Positions 47,383-57,300 of a DNA stretch of 59,296 bases are shown here, one piece after another. Under the pieces are notes generated by a model. The model was not told the DNA's origin. It made no database searches and saw only the letters and a program-made list of their open reading frames with translations. The position numbers were made by a program, and so were the translations under genes. How positions within the stretch are numbered: the stretch's first letter is position 1; each line of letters starts with the position of its first letter. The DNA is from Candidatus Saccharibacteria bacterium UBA3723 (GTDB lineage Bacteria > Patescibacteriota > Saccharimonadia > Saccharimonadales > Saccharimonadaceae), in contig DFHM01000008.1 of assembly GCA_002371895.1 (NCBI GenBank), positions 1 to 59,296 of the forward strand, written 5' to 3'.

Positions 47383-50300
47383 AAAAATAATTAAAAGCGC
47401 GCTTTTGGTTGCTCTTGCAATCATAATTACATTCCCGCTCGATACGACATATGCTGCAGTAGAAAACTTTATTGATAAGTTTGCCGCTAATAATATTATG
47501 TTTTATGATCCAGACGCCTGCGAAGGTGACGGCGGAGGCGGAATCGTCGGTGGCGAGGCAGTCGTTAGTGGCTCAACTGCGGCCGAAAAGGTTTGGTCTG
47601 GCCTCAAGTCGATGGGATTGTCCGATTACGCCGTAGCCGGCATCATGGGCAATATGATGCACGAAAGTAACTCGTTTAACCCGGCACAGCACGAAGGTAG
47701 TTTCATGAGCAGCTGGGGCAATTTTGACCTGGGTGGCAATACCGAGACGTCATATGGCCTAGGTCTTATTCAATGGTCTTTCGGTCGTCGCGTAAACGTA
47801 TATAACTACATCAAAGAAAAAAGCCCTGGACTTCTTAAATACCTAGATGACCCATATACTTATAGTTACGCAAACGGTAGCCCTTACGGTTGCGATGGTG
47901 ACTGCTTTATTGGCAAGGCCGCGAACGACAACGAGGCGAATGCTCTCTATTCGCTAGAACTTACCTTCCTCGTCAATAACGAGTTGAACGTAGTCGATTC
48001 TTATAAACCTGTGCTTGAGAAAACTAGCGTATACGAGGCGGCAAAATACTTCCTCGAACACGTAGAAATTCCGCAGAATCCATACATAGAAAGTCATCCA
48101 GAACGCGCAACTGATGCTCAAAAGTTCTACGATCAGTTCAATGGCCAAACGTCATTCGGCGCCGGCTCTACTGGTGGTACTTCCACGCAGGCCGTGGACG
48201 GCTCGAAAGTGACAATTATTGGCGACTCCATCACTAATGGTACACGCAATGAGCTAAACGAAGTTTTGTCTGGTATTGATATCTATGCGCAGGATAGTAA
48301 AAACTTCTCTAGAGACGTAAGTGGCAACGAAGCGGGTACGACAATCCTACAGGGGCTAGTCAATGACAATAAACTCCGTGATGTTTTAGTATTTGCACTT
48401 GGTACAAACCAGGATTACCTAACGCAGGCAGATATTGATAAAGTACTACAATTGGCAAGCAATGCGTCCAAGATAGTATTCGTAACTAACCACACATCAG
48501 ACAATAATTATGACAATAACAACCAACTCTTCAAAAAGGCGGCAGGCGACAACGCGAGTAAAGTCGTAATCGCAGATTGGGCGTCCGTAATAACCGGAAA
48601 AGAGAGCGAATTATTAAGCGACGGCACTCACCCTAATTCCGAAGGTGCAAAATTATGGGCAGAGACAATCAAGAATGCCATTGGTGGCGCGGTGGTAGGC
48701 ACTTCAGCAGATCAGTGCTGCGACCCGGCGGATGGTACTAGGGGCAACGATACCCTCTATGAAGGACAGAAATATTCCCTATCCGAAGGGCAGCTTAATG
48801 GCCTCATGGCGATAATTAAGCAAGAAAACGGTGGTACACTTTCCGCTGTTAAATTCCAGGCTTCGATTATGCCAAATCTATTCGAATACTGGAAAAAGAA
48901 TGACGTACATGATGCGAATGGGTTAGTAAACTACGTAAAGACATCTGGCTGGTTTGCATCGGCTGGCTCGTATAACGAAAGTTTCTCCGGTTATTCCCAA
49001 ACGGAAATGGACGCAGTTAAAGAGATTCTCCTGGAGGGTAAGCGCATAATTCCGCCGGAGATTGTTGAGCACGACGATCTAATTCTAGATATCGACTACA
49101 TCGAATTAGACGGCACGAGATACAATAACGGTTCCGATGGTTTTAAGGATATAAAGAATTACGTTCAGGGTAAGACCATTATTCATCAAAACCCTAGCCG
49201 CTTCCAGGGTGGTGGCACGCAATGGATATTCTGGACCTTCGCGAACCCTGACGGCACAATTATTGCCGACTGGACGGATGCTACCCATACGGGCGACCCA
49301 TTCGGTTATTATGCAGATAATGTGCCTAAAGGTAATGGTGTAGCTGGCGCAAGTTCAAGTGCATGTTGCGACAGAACAATTGGTGGCGTCACTAAGAAGA
49401 CAATAGATGGCACAGAATACGCCTTCCCTCTTGCTGGCGCGACCCAATCTAACTACTTGAATGCCAGCACGTTCCCAGGCGAAACAATGCTCTCTAGGAT
49501 TCCGTGTAACGATTATTCTCCTGGTACATGCCATCACGATTATCATGCAGTAGATATGGGTATCATGATGGAGATGGTTACCGGCAAAGATCCGACAGCT
49601 GATGATTACGGCGGTGAATCCGGATTCTCCAACATGTATTACAACTCTGCTGGAGCTACCGTGGTTGCCATTACGGCTGGTACGGTTGAGTATGTTGGCG
49701 AGTACAAAAACGGCGTTGACCAGAGCTGGTGGGATAAATGTGCTCAGATTGGTTTGATGGGTGACGATGGCAACTATTACTGGTTAGGCCACCTCGACCT
49801 AAAGTCGGCCGTCGTACAAGATGGTCAGCATGTTGAGGCGGGCGACGAGCTAATAAAGATTGGCGCTCCACAATGCGCACAAAATACTCAATCTCACTTA
49901 CACATTGATACCTATAATGGCGCTTTGGCACCAGGTAAGGATACTAGCTGGGTGGTGCGCTTGATGGACGAATTATGGGAGGCACTTCCAGAATCTGATA
50001 GTGGCACAGGCGTAAGTTCTTGTGGAAATTCCGACCTAAAGCCAGGTGGTATGACCGAAGAAGAAGCTGAGCAGTTAATGGAAAAGTATAAAAAGCTCGT
50101 TTTGGAGTATAAGGGCAAAACCCAATTCTCAATGACAGCCAAGAATGGCGAGACAAGAAGCTGGTCTAACAACTGTAGCGCGCAAGATTCTGACGGTAGG
50201 ACTTATGACGGCGTACTTAAAAACTGTGTGTCGTTCACAAAATGGTTCGTGTATACATACGTAGATATTCCGGCAGGATTTGAGATACAAGGAGACGGCG

Positions 50301-50560
50301 CACAGGTCGTGGGCTATATGAAGGGGGACGGCTTCCCTACTGGCACGGAGCCGCGGCCATACGCAGTATTTAGCTGGTCGAACTCTGGCTATGGACACAC
50401 GGGCATTGTCTTGGGTGTCAACGATGATGGATCGTTTATCGTAGGCGAATCGTCATGTTCGGCAAGATGGGATAGTCCGATGATTGCCCACGTAGGCAAA
50501 CATACGCTAGACGACCACGATTGGACCTTTGCGTATACGGATGATTACATAAAATTCTAG
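47372..50560 (+). CDS. Secreted multi-domain cell wall hydrolase (lysozyme, SGNH, M23, CHAP)
   Basis: A 1,062-residue secreted protein. After a signal peptide (1-29) come: a phage-tail-lysozyme domain (about 68-255; VAGIMGNMMHESN with the catalytic Glu near 98); an SGNH esterase (278-440; IIGDSITNG with Ser near 285, ALGTNQ, and SDGTHPNSEG near 416); an unassigned domain (about 459-650); an M23 metallopeptidase (about 700-860; YHAVDMG and SHLHID); and a CHAP amidase/peptidase (about 890-1062; Cys in LKNCVSF near 951, His in YGHTGIV near 1007). It could cut glycan, ester and peptide bonds of peptidoglycan. GAGG precedes the ATG, which lies inside the PEGA gene's end. Confidence 0.85.
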   Translation: MRIKKIIKSALLVALAIIITFPLDTTYAAVENFIDKFAANNIMFYDPDACEGDGGGGIVGGEAVVSGSTAAEKVWSGLKSMGLSDYAVAGIMGNMMHESNSFNPAQHEGSFMSSWGNFDLGGNTETSYGLGLIQWSFGRRVNVYNYIKEKSPGLLKYLDDPYTYSYANGSPYGCDGDCFIGKAANDNEANALYSLELTFLVNNELNVVDSYKPVLEKTSVYEAAKYFLEHVEIPQNPYIESHPERATDAQKFYDQFNGQTSFGAGSTGGTSTQAVDGSKVTIIGDSITNGTRNELNEVLSGIDIYAQDSKNFSRDVSGNEAGTTILQGLVNDNKLRDVLVFALGTNQDYLTQADIDKVLQLASNASKIVFVTNHTSDNNYDNNNQLFKKAAGDNASKVVIADWASVITGKESELLSDGTHPNSEGAKLWAETIKNAIGGAVVGTSADQCCDPADGTRGNDTLYEGQKYSLSEGQLNGLMAIIKQENGGTLSAVKFQASIMPNLFEYWKKNDVHDANGLVNYVKTSGWFASAGSYNESFSGYSQTEMDAVKEILLEGKRIIPPEIVEHDDLILDIDYIELDGTRYNNGSDGFKDIKNYVQGKTIIHQNPSRFQGGGTQWIFWTFANPDGTIIADWTDATHTGDPFGYYADNVPKGNGVAGASSSACCDRTIGGVTKKTIDGTEYAFPLAGATQSNYLNASTFPGETMLSRIPCNDYSPGTCHHDYHAVDMGIMMEMVTGKDPTADDYGGESGFSNMYYNSAGATVVAITAGTVEYVGEYKNGVDQSWWDKCAQIGLMGDDGNYYWLGHLDLKSAVVQDGQHVEAGDELIKIGAPQCAQNTQSHLHIDTYNGALAPGKDTSWVVRLMDELWEALPESDSGTGVSSCGNSDLKPGGMTEEEAEQLMEKYKKLVLEYKGKTQFSMTAKNGETRSWSNNCSAQDSDGRTYDGVLKNCVSFTKWFVYTYVDIPAGFEIQGDGAQVVGYMKGDGFPTGTEPRPYAVFSWSNSGYGHTGIVLGVNDDGSFIVGESSCSARWDSPMIAHVGKHTLDDHDWTFAYTDDYIKF

Positions 50561-50567
50561 GAGGAAT

Positions 50568-51350
50568 ATGGAAGATAATCGAGTAGATGTTACTAGGCAG
50601 CGTACAATAATCCTAATTGTAGGTTTTATCTGCTTCGCATTCGTAATAGTAGCACTAAGTTTCATAATAGGTTATTTCACAAGTGATGATCCGAAAGTAG
50701 CCATTTCAAACGAAAAAACTGTGCAGAAGTCCGAAGACACTTCTATTAATGGACACGATTACTCTATGATTAAAAAACAGTTAAGAACACTTCTGTCGCA
50801 GAGATATAATCTAGACGAAAACGAGGAGATTAATGCTGTTATCCGCGAATCAACCTACGAAGAGTACGGGGAAGAAAACAATAAAACCATTTCGTTCACT
50901 ATAGACGTAGAAAACGTAAAGGTAACTTACAATGTCTGGATGGTGCAAAATGCGAAAGAACCTTCTGAGGTAAGTATTAGCTGCACGTCAGCAAAGGACG
51001 CAAAATATCCTGAGACATTCTGTATTGGCACGGAAGGTCATTCCTCGATTGATACAAACTTAGCGTCAGAATTACCTTATCGAAAGATTGTCGACGGTGA
51101 AGAAGTTTATAACGTCAGACACGAAGTGTATGATCCAAAACTAATACTTAGTGTATTCGCAAAATGCGACGACGATGCAGCCAAAGAATCCGCAAAAGAA
51201 GACGTTAAAAAATGGATATCAACCTTCAAATTGGACCCAGAGCAAGTGCCGATTGAATATAAAAAGGAAGCCTGCAAAATATACGAGGATAGCCTAAAAG
51301 AAAAAGAGCACGAAAAGCATACCCAAGAAGATATGCAAAATCATAAATAA
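50568..51350 (+). CDS. Membrane-anchored extracytoplasmic protein, function unknown
   Basis: A 260-residue protein with one N-terminal membrane helix (about 13-36), an extracytoplasmic domain with four to five cysteines, and a highly charged C-terminal helix (KEKEHEKHTQED). Not recognised. AGGAGG precedes the ATG, seven bases after the hydrolase stop, so it belongs to the same operon and might be an anchor or inhibitor of that enzyme; this is inference. Confidence 0.7.
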   Translation: MEDNRVDVTRQRTIILIVGFICFAFVIVALSFIIGYFTSDDPKVAISNEKTVQKSEDTSINGHDYSMIKKQLRTLLSQRYNLDENEEINAVIRESTYEEYGEENNKTISFTIDVENVKVTYNVWMVQNAKEPSEVSISCTSAKDAKYPETFCIGTEGHSSIDTNLASELPYRKIVDGEEVYNVRHEVYDPKLILSVFAKCDDDAAKESAKEDVKKWISTFKLDPEQVPIEYKKEACKIYEDSLKEKEHEKHTQEDMQNHK

Positions 51351-52778
51351 TTATTTAGCACCGTCGCGGCGCAAGACGCTAGCGATGGTACGGAAGAAAA
51401 TCTGGACATCCAAAGCGGGTGTCCAGTTTTGGACATAATAAATATCCAATGAACGGCGCTCGTTGAAGGAAATGTTCCTACGACCAGATACTTGGGCTAG
51501 ACCGGATAGGCCAGATTTTACCGACAAGATTAGCCCACGGTCGCCGTAATTCTTGAGCTCTGCCGGTTGGAGTGCTCTTGGGCCAATTAGAGAAATGTCG
51601 CCTTTTAGAACATTAAAGAATTGAGGCAATTCGTCCAAGGATGTATTGCGCAAAAACGCGCCAAACTTAGTATAGCGTGGATCGTTCTTGAGATAATCGC
51701 CCTGTTTGCGATATTTCTCAGACAATTCTGGCTTTCCCATTTTCTCGAATGCTTGCTCTGGCGTGAGGCCACAAAATTCTTGCTTCATGCTGCGGAATTT
51801 AAACAAAGAAAACTCATTATTGAAACGCGTGAGGCGCGTATCTTTGTAGATTGCCGGGGCTTTTGGTTCAATGATTTTTTGAATAATGAAAATTATTAGC
51901 ATAGGAATCGCAGCAACGATAATAAGTAAAATGCTTAGAATAATATCTAGGAACCGTTTATAAACGCGTGCTGCGCCATTTAGAGGCGTTGTGCGGACTA
52001 AAACAATAGGAGTTGCAGCGATAAACTCTACGTTGCCACTAAGTGTAATAATTGAGCTCTCTGATGGCGAATAATAATACAAAGCATGATGCTCCACGGC
52101 CATTTTATTAGTTTCTTCGATGCGTTCTGGGTCGGTATGGATAATTGCGTCTGGGCGAAGATTTTTGAGGGCAATATCTAGGTTTGGATACTTGCGCTTG
52201 CGCCATTCTTGCGGGATATATTCATTATTTGCAACCACACCCACAATCTTAAAGCCGCTTTCTGGAAAAGTGCCCATAAGAAGCTGCGTGGTGTTATTAC
52301 TATTTCCGACGACAACGGTACGAATGAGCCCCATGTCGTGACGTCGCATAATACGGCGAAGTTGACTCACGATAAAGCGCTCGATAGTAAGGGCCAGGAA
52401 GCTAAAAATTAGTGCATAAAGAGCGATTGTGCGTACCGGGAATAACGAACCATGAGCAATCGAGCTTGAGGCGAAGAAATCATAGGTAATGATTGCCATC
52501 ATACCAACGAGTGATGCAATAAATAATCTCCACCCCTGTAGCGTTCGACGGGATAAAATCTTTTTTGAGTAAAGACCAAGGCTAGAAAGAATAATAAGCC
52601 AAACAGGCAATAATAGCGTCATCGATAAAACAAAATCGCCAATTTCCGCCGTGAAGTAGAAGGCGCGATGATCGATGTTTACACGAAAATAATATGCAAA
52701 TGCAAAAGAAAAGACGATCGCAAGCGCATCGCCAAATACAAGTGCTACTCTATATCCGAATCCTGGCTCTTTCTTCAT
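51351..52778 (-). CDS. Polyprenyl-phosphate sugar-1-phosphate transferase (WcaJ/EPS type)
   Basis: A 475-residue protein: four N-terminal helices, a CoA-binding-like cytoplasmic domain (about 150-250), another helix, and a C-terminal bacterial sugar transferase domain (PF02397) with KFRSM, SLDELPQFFNVLKGDISLIG and GLAQVSGR. It starts polysaccharide or glycan synthesis by moving a sugar-phosphate onto undecaprenyl phosphate. It stands alone here; the GT2 gene is 5 kb away. Specific sugar unknown. Confidence 0.92.
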   Translation of the reverse strand: MKKEPGFGYRVALVFGDALAIVFSFAFAYYFRVNIDHRAFYFTAEIGDFVLSMTLLLPVWLIILSSLGLYSKKILSRRTLQGWRLFIASLVGMMAIITYDFFASSSIAHGSLFPVRTIALYALIFSFLALTIERFIVSQLRRIMRRHDMGLIRTVVVGNSNNTTQLLMGTFPESGFKIVGVVANNEYIPQEWRKRKYPNLDIALKNLRPDAIIHTDPERIEETNKMAVEHHALYYYSPSESSIITLSGNVEFIAATPIVLVRTTPLNGAARVYKRFLDIILSILLIIVAAIPMLIIFIIQKIIEPKAPAIYKDTRLTRFNNEFSLFKFRSMKQEFCGLTPEQAFEKMGKPELSEKYRKQGDYLKNDPRYTKFGAFLRNTSLDELPQFFNVLKGDISLIGPRALQPAELKNYGDRGLILSVKSGLSGLAQVSGRRNISFNERRSLDIYYVQNWTPALDVQIFFRTIASVLRRDGAK

Positions 52779-52815
52779 TATCTATATCATAACATATTTT
52801 ATGCAATAATAGAAC

Positions 52816-53190
52816 CTAAACGTCAAGTCCAAGTATCTTTGCGGCGGCGCGGAGTGTAATGATGTCGTCCCTAATAGATTGCGCCTTCTGCTCCGATAAT
52901 TCTTCCCCGTTTTCTAGCTTATCTGTTAAGTCATGAATTTTGCCCTTGAGGAGTTGAGTGGTTTCTTTGTAGTCTTCCAGAGGGATTACTTCTAGTGACC
53001 TGGCGGTATTTGGGACTTTCTTTAAAAATCCCGCCTCTACGCAGTTTTCTATATGCTGAGCCACAGTGGCGACTGACCCAAGACCAAGTGCGGATTGAAT
53101 CTCTCGATAAGACGGCGAGGCATTATTCTCGACGGTATAATCGTCAATAAATTTGAGTATAGCTGCCTGTTTCTTGGTCGGTTTGTTCAT
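52816..53190 (-). CDS. LexA-type DNA-binding protein without peptidase domain
   Basis: A 124-residue protein. Residues 1-65 match the LexA winged helix (TKKQAAILKFIDDY, ASPSYREIQSALGL, SVATVAQHIENC). The rest is a charged helical, probably coiled-coil segment (LLKGKIHDLTDKLENGEELSEQ); the S24 autopeptidase of true LexA is absent, so it cannot self-cleave after DNA damage. The ATG at 53190 lies seven bases after TACAAT (53198-53203), a leaderless arrangement, and a perfect 12-bp inverted repeat stands just upstream. Confidence 0.82.
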   Translation of the reverse strand: MNKPTKKQAAILKFIDDYTVENNASPSYREIQSALGLGSVATVAQHIENCVEAGFLKKVPNTARSLEVIPLEDYKETTQLLKGKIHDLTDKLENGEELSEQKAQSIRDDIITLRAAAKILGLDV

Positions 53191-53205
53191 ATATATTATT
53201 GTATC

Positions 53206-53237
53206 AAAAAAGTTACACCCCATAGATGGGGTGTAAC
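53206..53237 (-). terminator. Terminator/12-bp palindrome before the LexA-like gene
   Basis: GTTACACCCCAT (53212-53223), AG, ATGGGGTGTAAC (53226-53237), with six T on the minus strand. It ends the 68-residue protein gene and also covers the -35 region of the LexA-like gene, so it may double as an operator. Confidence 0.82.
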
Positions 53238-53261
53238 TATCAATCTATATCCGAAAAGCTA

Positions 53262-53468
53262 TTATTTTTTGCGGGATACGGTTAAGAAGCCATTGCGTGG
53301 ATTTTCGTTAACCTCGCGATCTGCTGGGAGGTCGCATGGAGTACCCTTAGCATTCTTCGCAGTCTTTGTGAAGAAGTAAATAGTCTGTGGCTTGCCACCA
53401 CGAAGAGTTACTTCGGACTTGTGAAGATAATACTTTACACCTTTTGAATTGGTATGTTCGTAAGCCAT
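53262..53468 (-). CDS. Small conserved-looking protein of unknown function
   Basis: A 68-residue basic soluble protein (YEHTNSKGVKYYLH, TLRGGKPQTIYFF, NENPRNGFLTV). I believe similar short proteins occur widely in Patescibacteria, but I cannot verify this. It has an optimal promoter (TTGACA-N17-TAAGAT, 53501-53529), a GGAGG site and a terminator, consistent with high expression. Confidence 0.75.
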   Translation of the reverse strand: MAYEHTNSKGVKYYLHKSEVTLRGGKPQTIYFFTKTAKNAKGTPCDLPADREVNENPRNGFLTVSRKK

Positions 53469-53500
53469 TTTAAAGCTTTCCTCCGTTAGTTGATACTCTT

Positions 53501-53529
53501 ATCTTATGACCCCTATAAACGATTGTCAA
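53501..53529 (-). promoter_or_regulatory. Promoter of the 68-residue protein gene
   Basis: TTGACA (53524-53529), 17-bp spacer, TAAGAT (53501-53506) on the minus strand; leader of about 25 nt. Confidence 0.85.
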
Positions 53530-53567
53530 GGGATTTTAAGGGGTATTTTCTCGAAAAACGTTAGCTT

Positions 53568-54281
53568 TTATGTATGATTTACCGCAAAGATAGCAATCTG
53601 TAGCCCCACCCAGATAATAAAGCGTATTAACACAATAATTAGCAAGATTATGCAAATCAGAATCACAATGCCCGATGCACATGGATACCACATTGGCGAC
53701 GCATAGTCGTAGCGGAATAAATCTGTCGATGGAAGATTTGCCGATGCGGCCACCGTTAACTGATCCGCCTCTGGATATTTTGCCAATTCATTAACAAAGC
53801 AGTTGATGTAATTAATATTCGGATAACGCCAACCATGTTTAATAGCCTCAGCGTCACAAATCTCTGCTACTTTTTTGTGAACGTTATACTCGTTCATATT
53901 GCCGCCTTGCTGGTCGATTTTCTCCTGTGCAGCTTTTAACGCTTCATTCGCTTTGCGGTTATATTGATTTTCAAGATAAAAAGCACCTGTGCCGAATATT
54001 ATCTTCTGTTCCCCGTTTTCGTCAAAGTAATTAAAAATAATATGAGTTCGCGTAAAAGATTGGAGCTCTGATAGAGACTTTGCGATAGCTTCGTCGTCAT
54101 TACTTGCGTCTGCGTCCATGACCGCCTGCTTTAGCTCCGTCATGCGGATATGGTCAATTCTAAGTAAAGTTGCCGCCACGAAGCACATCAAAATCAATAC
54201 TAGGACTATTTTCCAAGTGCTAAAATGGAATATCTTCGACAAAGCTTGCTTAAGCTTGCTCTTCTTAGCAACTCCACCCAT
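53568..54281 (-). CDS. Membrane protein with large extracytoplasmic domain, unknown
   Basis: A 237-residue protein with one helix near the N-terminus (about 23-41) and a second, long hydrophobic segment near the C-terminus (about 203-232), enclosing an extracytoplasmic domain with three cysteines. Not recognised. It follows the giant adhesin gene; the start codon lies in a 30-bp inverted repeat that also contains the adhesin stop codon and a TATAAT box. Confidence 0.65.
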   Translation of the reverse strand: MGGVAKKSKLKQALSKIFHFSTWKIVLVLILMCFVAATLLRIDHIRMTELKQAVMDADASNDDEAIAKSLSELQSFTRTHIIFNYFDENGEQKIIFGTGAFYLENQYNRKANEALKAAQEKIDQQGGNMNEYNVHKKVAEICDAEAIKHGWRYPNINYINCFVNELAKYPEADQLTVAASANLPSTDLFRYDYASPMWYPCASGIVILICIILLIIVLIRFIIWVGLQIAIFAVNHT

Positions 54282-54310
54282 AATACTATGTTAATTATAA
54301 CATAGTATTA
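54281..54310. repeat. 30-bp inverted repeat linking two surface-protein genes
   Basis: TAATACTATGTTA (54281-54293), ATTA, TAACATAGTATTA (54298-54310): perfect 13-bp arms. It runs from the adhesin stop codon to the start codon of the downstream gene, with a minus-strand TATAAT (54294-54299) at its centre. It could be an operator, or a hairpin in a joint mRNA. Confidence 0.7.
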
Positions 54311-57300
54311 GATTCGACGGCGGCGAAGGATTGCGAATAAACCGACCGCGACACCCGTAAATATACCAAATACCGGGATTAGGTTCACGTCGGAAGCCGT
54401 ACTTGGATTGACTGGCTCCTCTGGTTCTGGTTCTGGCTCCGGCTCAGGCAATGCGCGGTAGCTGATTACGATTTCCTGCGCCTGATCTTTGAAGGTATAG
54501 GTATTTACTGCAGCTGCGCGTACTTCTACTTTTACGATTTCATAGCCTTCGATTTCCGGAATCTCTACGCTAAATGTATCGCCAACTAGGCCAGATAGAT
54601 TGTCGTCAGCCTTAACCTTAGTTGTAGTGCCTTCAACATAGTAATGCACCGTTGCGTAGCCCATAATCTTCACCGCTAGAGTGGCGCTATTACTGCTCGT
54701 ACGAGTCTTATTCGTATCGAGAGTAATTGTGCCCTCTACAGTATTTGTTGCGACACGATCCGTGCTTACGACGCCCGTAAAGACAACACTTATATTCTTT
54801 TCAACTGTGACTGTCTCTGGAACATTTTGAATACTAGTATTAATGACCCATTTAATGGTATTAGTGACAGGATCATAAATACCACCGTCAAGATTAGATT
54901 GATCCAGGTCGATTGGATACGGTAACTTATTTACAATTACAATCTGAGCACCGCCAATGAAATCGTCGATGTTGGCCGAATAGTTAATCTTGTAATCGCT
55001 CTTCTTGGAATCGTTCGTGATAGTATCGTCGCCGTCAACGATGGAGATTACTGAGTTGAGCGATGGATCCTTCTTTTGGTATGTGTAAGTGACTTCGATT
55101 CTCGCCTGAGATGCCGTATCGGTATAATTGTCCGTCTTGGATAAGAATTCGTAGTTTGCAGGAATGCTATCCGATACATTCGTTGTATAAGTATTACCAA
55201 ATTCTACCGTGAAGGTAACGTCATCCGCAATTTTATCGCCATCCGTATTAATATGATGAACGATTACAGTCGCAATCTTCTTAGTATATGTGTAGGTAAT
55301 CGTGAGATTACCAGTAATAGTACCGGTTTCACTCTTGTCTACGGTGTAATCATAGTTCGCGAGCAAATCGGCAATTGGCGATACATTGTAAGTTGCGCCA
55401 TGTTCTACCTGAGAGACTTGCGGGGTTACAAGATTATTGCCGTCAGCATCGACATGCTTTACGGTTAGCGTATATTGCTTCTTGGTATAAGTATAAGTAA
55501 TAGTGAGATTCGAACGGATTATACCGGTTTCCGCGCCATCGACGGTATATTCATAAGTCGTTATAAGGGTATCATCTGGCTTGGTTTCATAATTAGAACC
55601 TGAATCCATCGTCGTTGTAGTCGTTGCCGCCAATTCATTTCCGCTAGCGTCGACGTGCTTTACGGTGAGCGTATATTGCTTCTTTGTGTAAATGTAAGTC
55701 ACCTCAATATTACCCGTGACTTCTCCGCTCGCGACTGAACCATCCGCAAGCGTAGCTTCATAATCCTCATCGTTCGTTAATGGATGAGTAGTATAAGTTT
55801 CGCCATACTCATAATCGTCTGTCACGTCGTCTGCGTACTTGCTACCGTCGGCATACGTATGGTGGGTCGTTACCGAGTAATGCCTCTTTGAGCACACAAA
55901 TGTGATTGTTGTATCGCCGGTAATTACGCCAGTAGTATTGTCTTCAGTCGTACAGATATAGGCGTCAGACAAAGTATCATCCGCAGAAATATTGTAAGCG
56001 TCGCCATATTTCTTGTCGTCGGCCTTATCAGCAATGATTGGCGCACCAGTTTCGTCGAGATGACGAACCGTGAGCGTGAAATGCTTGCGCGTGTAATTAA
56101 AGTTGACAGTTATATTGCTGGTTACCGAATCGCTACACTGATCGCCGCTGATAGTATAGTTATACTCCGTCAATAGGTCAGCTTTTGGCTGCGCGGAGCA
56201 TGGTTCACCATACTCGACGGTAATCGTTTCCGTAATATCATCCGCATCTTCGATGATATGATTGACGGTGATGGTGAAAGTTTTCTTCTTGTATGTATAG
56301 GTTACGGTAACATTATTGGTTAATGTACCAGACTCGTCGCCATCAACGCTCACTAGCTCGTATTCTGGGCGGCTAATCGGACTTGTCGTATATTCATAGC
56401 CATACTCGTGAGTAGTAGTCGAGGTGTCCAAAGTTGTGCCAGTATTTGTTATGTGTTTGACGATAAGTTGGAAGGTTTTCTTTGTGTATGTATATATAAC
56501 CGTCACATCGCCACTTACGGTGCCGTTTTCTTCGCCCTCGACAGTGTAGTCATAACTGACCGCAAGATCGACGTCAGGATAGACATGATAAGCATCGCCC
56601 CATTCGGCATCGCTTGTAACTGGATCAACTAGGTTATTGCCCTGAGCATCGCGATGATATACGGTAATCGTTGCCTTCTTTTTGGCATAAATAAAGGTCA
56701 CGGTAGTATTTCCCGTAATGACGCCAGTAGCATCACCAATCGAATTTACAACTTCGTAGTTATTATCTTTGGCCGACGGGACTGCAGCATATGGATCGAG
56801 ATATTTGTATGTCGTGGTTGTTGTCTCATCGTATTTGGTGCCATCCTCGTATTGATGATTGACCGTGAGGGTAAAATCTTTCTTGGTATAAGTGAAAGTG
56901 ATAGTTACATTCCCACTAACTACGCCAGTTGTAGGAACGTCAGCCTCGTAATCGTAATATGGAGTCAAATCCGCATTTGGTTGAATATTATATTCATCGT
57001 CGAATGCAGCCGGAATTTCTTCCTTTTCTGCCAGTTCATTTCCATCTTCATCTAGGTGATAAACGGTAATTACGGCGTCGCGTTTTTTGTATGTATAAAT
57101 AACCGTGATGTCGTGATCGACAATTCTTCCGCTTGGCTCGCCACTAGTTACGGTACCATAGTAAGTACTATCCTTTGTAGAAGGAGCCGTTTCGTACGTT
57201 TCGTCGTAGCATTTTTCGAATGTTTCAGTCGTGTCGTATTCGGAACCATCCACAAACTGATGAATAACCGTCACAGTGTAACAGTTAATCTCCCACTGCG

